6,449 bases of DNA, taken from assembly GCA_025456495.1 (NCBI GenBank), contig JALOKO010000235.1, forward strand, positions 1-6,449, written 5' to 3'. Origin of the DNA: Bryobacterales bacterium. GTDB lineage: Bacteria > Acidobacteriota > Terriglobia > Bryobacterales > Bryobacteraceae. Shown piece by piece: positions 1 to 5,794 of the stretch (the stretch's first letter is position 1; each line of letters begins with the position of its first letter). The notes beneath the pieces are model-generated. The model was not told the origin of the DNA, did no database searches, and was given only the letters and a program-made list of their open reading frames with translations. Position numbers and translations under genes: made by a program.

Positions 1-166
1 GGCCGTTTCAACCGGATCCATGCGAACACGGGAAGATGGTCCCCGTGGCCATCCATGACGCGCATTGGAAACCCGGAACCATCGCCAGAGGACAGGCGCG
101 CCGACATCCGCAAAAAACGAACGAACCATTGGGTGGATGGAAGGAGGAGAGAGACGAATCACACGG

Positions 167-268
167 TGGCTGCTACGAACGCATGGCTGCTACGAACGCA
201 TGGCTGCTATGAACGCATGGCTGTTACGGACGCATGGCTGCAATGGACGGTTGGTTGCTATGGACGCA
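167..268. repeat. 17-bp tandem repeat, six copies
   Basis: Six head-to-tail copies of a 17-bp unit (TGGCTGCTACGAACGCA) start at 167, 184, 201, 218, 235 and 252. The first two copies are identical, the third differs at one base, the fourth at two, and the fifth and sixth at several. Divergence therefore rises from left to right. The unit is not a multiple of three and the surrounding frames look non-coding, so this is best read as a small intergenic minisatellite formed by slippage. A protein-binding array is possible but unsupported. Confidence 0.9.
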
Positions 269-610
269 GCCTAGGATGGGCTTGCCCGGCAAGAGACGCG
301 CGGACGTGTTCCCGCTGCGCCTGGAATGATCCAGGGGCACCAAGGAAAGCGAAGGGCCGCGCAGCTAATCTTCGCGTTGTGACTTTGAACCATCCAACTG
401 ATGGTGAAGGCCACGACGGCGATTTTCCTCGTCCAAAGGCCGAAACCTTCGGTCAGCGTGCGCATTCCCCCGCTGTCGCGGGCGTTTTCCGCCACCGGAA
501 CTCAGGAAGTAACCTTCCATTGCTTCGTCCAGCGGATCTGGCGGATCCGATAACATCCCAATCAGTATACTTTGGAATTCAGGATCGCACAATCCTAAAA
601 ATCGCTGATC

Positions 611-647
611 GACACAAAAAGGTCCTTGAATAGCAAGGACCCGTGTC
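611..647 (-). terminator. Intrinsic (rho-independent) terminator
   Basis: A perfect 8-bp inverted repeat (GGTCCTTG at 621-628, CAAGGACC at 634-641) encloses a 5-base loop. On the minus strand the stem is followed directly by TTTTTGTGTC, the U-tract expected of an intrinsic terminator. A second, outer pair (GACAC 611-615 and GTGTC 643-647) flanks the structure. The plus strand lacks a T-tract after the stem, so it should work in one direction only. The nearest minus-strand gene upstream is the GHMP kinase, whose stop codon lies about 200 bases away, so this is the probable end of its transcript. Confidence 0.8.
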
Positions 648-846
648 ACAAAGACGTCATAAAACCATCACGGATCACAGAACGATCACGGAAACGTCGT
701 CCCCATCCGTTGGCGGCCATGGCGAACCTTTCCCCTGGAGAATCGGCACATGGCGCGGCACCGGGAAACCAAGGCAACGCTGTGCGAAGCGCCATGTGGG
801 GCGAGGCATGGGAGCGGGCGCCCTACCCCCCCTGTCCGGTAACGCA

Positions 847-1854
847 CTAGGGCAGGATGCGCGGCTTCAGGACGTTCACTCCCACCTCGGCAAGCACCTT
901 CTGGAGGCGGCTGAACATCTCCTCGTCCTCATAGGCTCCAACGATGGCTCCACCCGAGCCGGCGAAGTTGGAGGTAGCGCCCACGGCACGGGAGCGGCGA
1001 ATCATCTCCAGGTTGCCCTCACCAATCTGGTAAATGGTGGTGCGCAGATCGAAGTTGGCGTTGATAAGCTCGCCCAGCCGTTTCGTGTCCCCGTTCACCA
1101 GCGCTTCCCTGCCCTCCTGGGCGTAGCCAGCCCAAGTCCGCATGGCATCCACGACGGCGGATTCCCCGGCGTTCCAGCGTCCCCGCACGTTGTTATGGAA
1201 CACCTCGGTGCCCTCGCTGAGGCTGGTCCGGTAGGCGACGTAGATGTTGGGCAGCAGCGCCGGATCCAAAGCCTGATAGTCGCCATAGCCGCGGCTGTCC
1301 ATCAGCTGGCGGTCAAAGTCCATATAGACCAGACCTTCGTAGACCTGGATGACGCGATCCTGGGGCCCAGCAGACACATTCAGCTCGCGGGTTTCGGTTT
1401 CCAGGATCAGTTTAGCCTGGATTTCCTTGGGGATATCCAATCGGTAGAACTCCATCAGCGCGCGCAAGGCAGCGGTGATGATGGCGCTGGAGCCGCCCAT
1501 GCCCAGCCGTAAGGGAATCGTGCTTTCGTATTCCAGTGTGAAGTTGCGGTCGTGCAGTTGGATGCCGCCTTCTTTGGCGTACTCAATCAGCCGGACGAGC
1601 AGGGCCTGAATGATACGGATGCCACCGTAGTAACCGCGCCAACGCGTGATTTCATACAGATCATCGAGGTTTTCAAAGACAGGCATGTCGGCTTTGGCGG
1701 GACGGATCTCCAGCCGGGCGCTGGGATAAAGCACAACACGGGCGCGGAAGTTGCGGACGATGAACGAGATGGTTTTGCCGTAGTAGCCGTCGCTGGGGTT
1801 GCCCAGCAAGCCGGCCCGCGCGTAGGCGTAGGTTTCAATGGCGGATGTGTACAT
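847..1854 (-). CDS. GHMP-family sugar kinase, glucuronokinase-like
   Basis: This 335-residue cytoplasmic kinase belongs to the GHMP family (galactokinase, homoserine kinase, mevalonate kinase, phosphomevalonate kinase), which transfers the ATP gamma-phosphate to a small-molecule hydroxyl. The N-terminal motif ARAGLLGNPSD lies at about residues 12-22. The glycine/serine-rich phosphate-binding loop IPLRLGMGGSSA lies at 113-124. The segment SAGPQDRVIQVYEGLVYMDF at about 161-180 carries D166, a candidate catalytic base. The C-terminal glycine motif ATSNFAGSGGAIVG lies at 293-306. From memory these motifs and their spacing match plant glucuronokinase (D-glucuronate to glucuronate 1-phosphate) more closely than galactokinase or mevalonate kinase. 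Substrate is therefore an inference; another uronic acid or sugar, for example a heptose-type substrate, is possible. The start at 1854 puts the first motif about 11 residues in, as expected. No Shine-Dalgarno is obvious. The gene is divergent from dtd and transcribed towards the terminator at 611-647. Confidence 0.88.
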   Translation of the reverse strand: MYTSAIETYAYARAGLLGNPSDGYYGKTISFIVRNFRARVVLYPSARLEIRPAKADMPVFENLDDLYEITRWRGYYGGIRIIQALLVRLIEYAKEGGIQLHDRNFTLEYESTIPLRLGMGGSSAIITAALRALMEFYRLDIPKEIQAKLILETETRELNVSAGPQDRVIQVYEGLVYMDFDRQLMDSRGYGDYQALDPALLPNIYVAYRTSLSEGTEVFHNNVRGRWNAGESAVVDAMRTWAGYAQEGREALVNGDTKRLGELINANFDLRTTIYQIGEGNLEMIRRSRAVGATSNFAGSGGAIVGAYEDEEMFSRLQKVLAEVGVNVLKPRILP

Positions 1855-1883
1855 AAAACAGGCTCTGGCATACTGAATACCAC
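1855..1883. promoter_or_regulatory. 29-bp divergent intergenic region
   Basis: These 29 bases separate the start codons of the kinase (minus) and dtd (plus). The stretch is relatively AT-rich for the window and lacks a clear Shine-Dalgarno for either gene. It is too short for two separate promoters with leaders. Promoter elements for at least one gene must therefore lie inside the opposite coding sequence, or one or both messages are leaderless. I cannot assign -35/-10 boxes with confidence. Confidence 0.4.
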
Positions 1884-2321
1884 ATGCGCGCGGTAATTCA
1901 GAGAGTCTCAGAAGCCTCAGTGACGGTGGAAGGCGCGGTAACCGGCGAGATCGGCCAGGGAATTCTGGTCTACCTGGGCGTTGGCAAGGGCGATACGCAG
2001 CAGAAGGCGGATGCTCTGCTGGATAAGATCCTGCAATTGCGCATCTTCCCCGACCAAGCCGGAAAGATGAACCGCAGCCTCTTGGACGTGAGCGGAGGAT
2101 TGCTGGTGGTATCGCAATTCACGCTAATGGGAGATTGCCGCAAAGGGCGCCGTCCCTCCTTTGACGCAGCGGCGCCACCGGATGAAGCCAAGCGTCTCTA
2201 CGAATACTTCCTAGCCCGCGCGGCATTCAGCGGCCTCCCCCTTGGCGCCGGCATCTTTCAAGCCCACATGGACGTCCGCAGCCTGAACGACGGTCCGGTG
2301 ACCTTCGTGCTGGAGATGTAG
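1884..2321 (+). CDS. dtd: D-aminoacyl-tRNA deacylase (Dtd)
   Basis: This 145-residue enzyme hydrolyses the ester bond of D-aminoacyl-tRNAs (and of glycine mischarged on tRNA-Ala), recycling tRNA and keeping D-amino acids out of translation. It acts in the cytosol as a homodimer. The N-terminus MRAVIQRVSEASVTV is the classical Dtd opening and fixes the start. The conserved SQFTL motif is at residues 77-81, followed by GDCRKGRRPSF (83-93). The C-terminal NDGPVT motif is at 135-140, and its Gly137-Pro138 forms the cross-subunit Gly-cisPro element responsible for chiral rejection. The usual FGA tripeptide in the GxFGAxM stretch is FQA here (125-127), a variant I recall in other bacterial homologues. 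Length is normal for the family. It appears intact and is separated by 78 bases from the next gene on the same strand, so co-transcription is possible but the functions look unrelated. Confidence 0.96.
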   Translation: MRAVIQRVSEASVTVEGAVTGEIGQGILVYLGVGKGDTQQKADALLDKILQLRIFPDQAGKMNRSLLDVSGGLLVVSQFTLMGDCRKGRRPSFDAAAPPDEAKRLYEYFLARAAFSGLPLGAGIFQAHMDVRSLNDGPVTFVLEM

Positions 2322-2399
2322 CCGTTGAGGGAGGCGGAAACGACCAGGTTTGCCAGTCAGGGGGCGACCCGAGTTTCGTGTATTCTTGTTCTCATCACC

Positions 2400-5300
2400 A
2401 TGAAACTTTTGGGACAGGTTTTGGTTCTGTTGCTGTTTGTGTGCGCTGTGGGGCAGGTACAGACGGAGTTTGATTTGCCGGTGGTGGTGGCGCGTACGCT
2501 TTCTGTTCGTAGCGAAACGCTGCCTTTGCAGCCACTCCGGCAAGACCGCCAGTATAGTGTGCTGTACAGCTTGAAGCACCTGGAGCGAATGGCCGATGGG
2601 GCGCAGGTGCGCCTGGAATTGCGCCAGGGGCCTGTGATGCTGGCTGCGAAGACGCTGCACGCCGGGGATGCCGATTTCTATACGCAGTTTCGGCCTTCCA
2701 CCACGGGGACCGCGACGCTGCGAATCGATGTGAATGGAGTGAGCGGCGAGGCAGCTTTGCAGGTGAACGAGTGGCCGCTCACTGATCTGGTGCAGCGGGG
2801 GCCGAATGCACGCTGGCAGGATGCGATGGAGATTCCGCTGGGCGCCACGGTGTTTGGCGCCGGCGACGACGCGCCCTATCTTCCGCTGCCCGAAACCTCG
2901 CGCGCGGCCGTGGTGGAAGATCCCGCCCATACCCATTGGTTCCGCTTCCGCTTTGGCGGACCCGCGCGCCTGGTGTTCTTCCAGATTGATTTGATGGAGC
3001 GGGACAACATCCCTGTCAACCTCAGCCTGTATCGGGAACAGGGCGGGAAGCTGGAGGAGTACTTCGAAGGAGAAGACCCCGTCACCCTGCCCCACGAGGT
3101 GCAGGCGCTTCCCGGCAACAAGTTCGTACCGCGGCTGCTGCGCCAGCAGGGCGTCTACTACATCGCCGTGCGCGCGGCGCATCCAGAGTACAAGCTACGA
3201 ACCCGCGTCTATACGCCTCCACCGTATGCTGACCCGAAACAGGCGGTGCGGACGGCGCTGGATTACGTGATGGGCTCGGGTGATTCCTGGCATGCCAACA
3301 CGCCGCGACGCGGAGGCACGTTGAGTCGGGTGGATGCCGTACATCAGGAAACCTCCTTGTGCGTGGCCTGTCATGTGACGCACTTTTCGCAGCGGGCGCA
3401 ACTCTACGCCACCCGTCAGGGCTATCCGGTGGTGCAGCGCCAGCAACTGCAGTTCATGACCGAACGCTTCTACCAGAACCCGCGCCCGCTGTATGGATTC
3501 GAGGAGGACGGCGCGGTGTGGAGCAGGATGATTTCCGCCGCGGCCAACGTGTTGGGACGCATGGCGCACCTGTTGGACCTGTTCGAACGGCAGGTGAGTG
3601 GAGAACGGCGTCCATGGTTTCACGACGGCGTGAACCGGTATTTGAAGATCTATTACGACGGGCGCGAGAAGTTGCCCGGTGACGAAACGAACGGGAATAC
3701 TCCACTGGTGAGCGCGCACGAGGTGGGCTGGTATGCATGGGCCTCAAACAAAGACGAGAGGCTGCCGGAACTGGTGGCCAAGGGAGAGGTGAAGAACCTG
3801 ATTGATCTCTGCTACCAGACGCTCGCGCTGGCGGAGATGGACAAGACGCAGTACCGGGACAAGATTCAGGCGAACGTCAAGCGCATCCTGAGTCTGCAAC
3901 AGGAAGACGGACAGTGGGCCGCCCCCTTCAAGAAAGGAGAGCCCACGGTCGAGTTCCAGACGGGCCATGCGCTGTGGGCGCTGCATGCGGCGGGGCTTCC
4001 GGCGGATCATCCGCAGGTGGCCAAGGGCCTGGCGCATCTGCTAAGCCGGCAGCAGGCCTGGGGTGGCTGGCTGGATCCGCTGCAGAGCTACGAAAACTTC
4101 CGGACGCCATTTCGAGAAACACAGATGGCGGTGCTGGCGCTGAGCGCCTACTTTCCAAATGGCCAGCGGGCGAGGGGCTGGGATGCGCGTCCGCCACAAC
4201 GGTTATCCAGGCAGCCGGTGGCGTTGCTGCAGGAATTGGACGAGGTGTGGGGTGAGGTGGACGCCAAGCTACGCGGGGATATTGAAGCGGCTACCGCGTC
4301 CAATGACGCGCTGATCCGGCAGGCAGCGGTGGAAGCCCTCGGACGCCTTGGTGTAGCGCCTGGCCCGCGCCTGCTGGCTGACCCCAGCAAGCTGGTGCAG
4401 CGTACGGCGGCCTGGGCCACCCGACAAGCGCTAACCCGAAATGCGACGGCTTCCGGGGAGGCGTTGCGCCAAGCGCTGGGGGACACGGACGCACGCATGC
4501 GCTGGGGCGCCGTACGTACCTTCCACACGCATTTCGCGGTGCTGGCACGGCAAGCGCGACTCGCCGAAGCATTGCGAGAGCGACTGACTGACCCTGTGCC
4601 GGCGGTGCGCATGGAGGCGGCGAAGTCGCTATGGCAACTGTGGTTCTGGAACGCTGACGACGCTGTGCGCGGTTCGATAGAGGACGCGTTTCTGGCGCGG
4701 CTGGGCCAGGAAACGCATCCCTGGGTGCGACAGAACCTGCGCCACGGCATCTACAACCTCGCCGACGAGAACATCCGTTACCTCTACAACAACTGGGTAC
4801 CTGGCATCGCCAAGGCGGAGGACCGCGACCGGGTGATTCACGGACGCCTCCGCGTGGAAGCGCGGATGGCTGAGAAGTTCGCGACGGCCCTGGAAGGTGG
4901 CGATGGGGCCTATCGTAAGGAGTTGCTACGGGCGCTGACAGAGTACCCGCTGCGCCGTGCGGACATCTACGACCTGCAAGCAGACCTTGGACAAACCGCG
5001 CCACCCGTCTATAACCGCATTGGCAACGATGTGGAACAGATTGCCTTCTTCGGCCCCAGCGCGGAACGCCTGGCAAACGCGGTACGCCCGCTACTGGACG
5101 ACACCGACCCTGAGGTGCGGAGATTGGCGGGGGCGGCGGTGTTGATGGTGCGCGAGACGCGCTTTGGGGACGTCAACCGCCTGGCGGGCAGCCCGGGGAA
5201 GGCGGTGGAAGCGGTGCTGGCCAAGGTGCAGGAAATGCCGGAAGCCCAGGAGGTCGCGCGCGCCCTGAAGCCGCCTCCGGTGAATCGCGCCGTCGCCGCG

Positions 5301-5633
5301 ACATCGTCTCCCGCGCCGAAGCGGAAACTGGACGAGACCTACTTCCGTGGCTATGTCCAACCGATTCTGGAAAAGCGCGGCAAGGACGGATACGCTTGTG
5401 TCCACTGCCATGCCTCTCACGCCATTTTCAACGCCACCTGGGGTACAGCGATGCGGGTGGTGGATACCGATAATCCAGAGAACAGCCTGATTCTGCTGAA
5501 GCCGACATCCACGGCCGAGAGCGAGGGAGTGGCCGGCGCCGGGACGGTGGCCCATGGAGGCGGCATCCGCTTTGCGAAGGACTCGCCGGAGTACGTCACG
5601 ATTCTGGAGTGGATCAAGGGCGCGGTGGAGTAA
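2400..5633 (+). CDS. Exported di-haem multidomain protein: PPC-like, alpha-toroid, HEAT repeats, C-terminal cytochrome c
   Basis: This 1077-residue protein has no function I can name. The start at 2400 gives a Sec signal peptide (MK, then a hydrophobic run to about residue 18, with AVG/Q as a possible cleavage site). An upstream TTG at 2325 would bury that signal behind 25 residues and is less likely. In order I see: a beta-rich region (about 25-125); a PPC-like beta-sandwich (about 170-272, ending GVYYIAV and a YKLRTRVY strand); a first haem c site CVACH (321-325); and a helical region to about 585. That helical region has two QW-like motifs, QQEDGQW (500-506) and RQQAWGGW (550-557), reminiscent of squalene-hopene cyclase toroids but without a DxDD acid motif. 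HEAT-type helices follow near 637, 664, 698, 734 and 774, with another at 904. A Pro/Ala-rich linker lies at 957-976. The C-terminal cytochrome domain has CVHCH (1000-1004), M1018 and HGGG (1052-1055). Both hemes would be attached outside the cytoplasm. It probably mediates electron transfer or redox catalysis; this role is inference. Confidence 0.9.
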   Translation: MKLLGQVLVLLLFVCAVGQVQTEFDLPVVVARTLSVRSETLPLQPLRQDRQYSVLYSLKHLERMADGAQVRLELRQGPVMLAAKTLHAGDADFYTQFRPSTTGTATLRIDVNGVSGEAALQVNEWPLTDLVQRGPNARWQDAMEIPLGATVFGAGDDAPYLPLPETSRAAVVEDPAHTHWFRFRFGGPARLVFFQIDLMERDNIPVNLSLYREQGGKLEEYFEGEDPVTLPHEVQALPGNKFVPRLLRQQGVYYIAVRAAHPEYKLRTRVYTPPPYADPKQAVRTALDYVMGSGDSWHANTPRRGGTLSRVDAVHQETSLCVACHVTHFSQRAQLYATRQGYPVVQRQQLQFMTERFYQNPRPLYGFEEDGAVWSRMISAAANVLGRMAHLLDLFERQVSGERRPWFHDGVNRYLKIYYDGREKLPGDETNGNTPLVSAHEVGWYAWASNKDERLPELVAKGEVKNLIDLCYQTLALAEMDKTQYRDKIQANVKRILSLQQEDGQWAAPFKKGEPTVEFQTGHALWALHAAGLPADHPQVAKGLAHLLSRQQAWGGWLDPLQSYENFRTPFRETQMAVLALSAYFPNGQRARGWDARPPQRLSRQPVALLQELDEVWGEVDAKLRGDIEAATASNDALIRQAAVEALGRLGVAPGPRLLADPSKLVQRTAAWATRQALTRNATASGEALRQALGDTDARMRWGAVRTFHTHFAVLARQARLAEALRERLTDPVPAVRMEAAKSLWQLWFWNADDAVRGSIEDAFLARLGQETHPWVRQNLRHGIYNLADENIRYLYNNWVPGIAKAEDRDRVIHGRLRVEARMAEKFATALEGGDGAYRKELLRALTEYPLRRADIYDLQADLGQTAPPVYNRIGNDVEQIAFFGPSAERLANAVRPLLDDTDPEVRRLAGAAVLMVRETRFGDVNRLAGSPGKAVEAVLAKVQEMPEAQEVARALKPPPVNRAVAATSSPAPKRKLDETYFRGYVQPILEKRGKDGYACVHCHASHAIFNATWGTAMRVVDTDNPENSLILLKPTSTAESEGVAGAGTVAHGGGIRFAKDSPEYVTILEWIKGAVE

Positions 5634-5646
5634 CCTGGTTGAGGTC

Positions 5647-5689
5647 CTTGGCGCCGTCCGGCCAAGCCGCTGGCCCTTACTGCGAGGGC
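5647..5689 (+). terminator. Weak overlapping hairpins after the di-haem gene
   Basis: Shortly after the stop codon there are short inverted repeats: CTTGGC 5647-5652 with GCCAAG 5661-5666, GGCCA 5660-5664 with TGGCC 5671-5675, and GCCCT 5673-5677 with AGGGC 5685-5689. None is followed by a T-tract, so this is not a canonical intrinsic terminator. It may simply slow polymerase or stabilise the 3' end, or may be chance in GC-rich DNA. Confidence 0.2.
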
Positions 5690-5700
5690 TTGACGCCGAC

Positions 5701-5730
5701 CTGCCTATCGCTGTCCATCGCTGTCCATCG
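5701..5730. repeat. 10-bp tandem repeat, three copies
   Basis: Three contiguous 10-bp units read CTGCCTATCG, CTGTCCATCG and CTGTCCATCG; the last two are identical and the first differs at two bases. The period is one DNA helical turn and the array abuts the inverted repeats upstream of the sulfatase gene. It could be a cooperative regulator site or a simple slippage product. Confidence 0.75.
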
Positions 5731-5775
5731 CGCACGGTCGCCGGGCGTTTAGGATACGCTAGACCGTGCGTATCC
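5731..5775 (+). promoter_or_regulatory. Two mutually exclusive hairpins in the sulfatase leader
   Basis: Stem A is a perfect 9-bp inverted repeat, CGCACGGTC (5731-5739) with GACCGTGCG (5762-5770), around a 22-base loop. Stem B is a perfect 8-bp inverted repeat, GGATACGC (5752-5759) with GCGTATCC (5768-5775), around an 8-base loop. The two share bases 5768-5770, and stem A's right arm covers most of stem B's loop, so only one full stem can form at a time. Stem B ends five bases before the sulfatase Shine-Dalgarno. There is no U-tract, so if it acts as RNA it more likely affects translation than termination. As DNA it could be a pair of overlapping operators. Confidence 0.55.
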
Positions 5776-5780
5776 ACGTC

Positions 5781-5788
5781 AGGAAAGG
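5781..5788 (+). promoter_or_regulatory. Ribosome binding site of the sulfatase gene
   Basis: AGGAAAGG lies six bases before the ATG at 5795, a good Shine-Dalgarno match and spacing. It supports that start codon and is clearly stronger than anything in front of the other three genes in the window. Confidence 0.75.
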
Positions 5789-5794
5789 GACGCG

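Larger units (their letters stand above)
1..846. other. Gene-poor left flank with no supported coding region
   Basis: I find no gene I can support here. Several open frames exist on both strands (for example 55-633 plus and 365-649 minus). They overlap one another, have low-complexity or arginine-rich translations, show no recognisable domain, and one of them is generated by reading through the 17-bp tandem repeat. The stretch holds that repeat (167-268) and a minus-strand terminator (611-647). Between the terminator and the kinase stop codon (648-846) there is about 200 bases that would form a long 3' untranslated region of the kinase transcript. That part contains three close ATCACRG heptamers starting at 667, 674 and 685, of unknown meaning. 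The stretch could be a decayed gene region or ordinary intergenic DNA. Confidence 0.6.

Noticed and set aside
167..268. Iterons of a replication origin, or a CRISPR array
   Set aside because: There is no rep gene or cas gene, no unique spacers separate the units, and the copies decay steadily, all of which fit a simple tandem repeat.
365..649. Possible small minus-strand gene of 94 codons
   Set aside because: It starts beyond the terminator at 611-647, has no recognisable motif, and overlaps other equally plausible open frames.
667..692. Three ATCACRG heptamers as an operator
   Set aside because: Spacing is irregular (7 and 11 bases) and no plus-strand gene begins nearby; chance is a sufficient explanation.
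643..1512. 289-codon plus-strand open frame
   Set aside because: It runs antisense through the GHMP kinase, has no recognisable domain, and is explained by the GC-rich codon pattern of the real gene.
2325..2399. TTG start giving 25 extra residues on the di-haem protein
   Set aside because: The ATG at 2400 places the signal peptide at the N-terminus; the extension would put it internally and starts three bases after the dtd stop codon.
2211..3182. 323-codon minus-strand open frame
   Set aside because: It overlaps dtd and the di-haem gene antisense. The translation is rich in His, Arg and Gln with no domain, as expected of a shadow frame.
4291..5076. 261-codon minus-strand open frame
   Set aside because: It lies entirely antisense within the HEAT-repeat part of the di-haem gene; the translation is low-complexity and rich in Pro, Arg and Gly.
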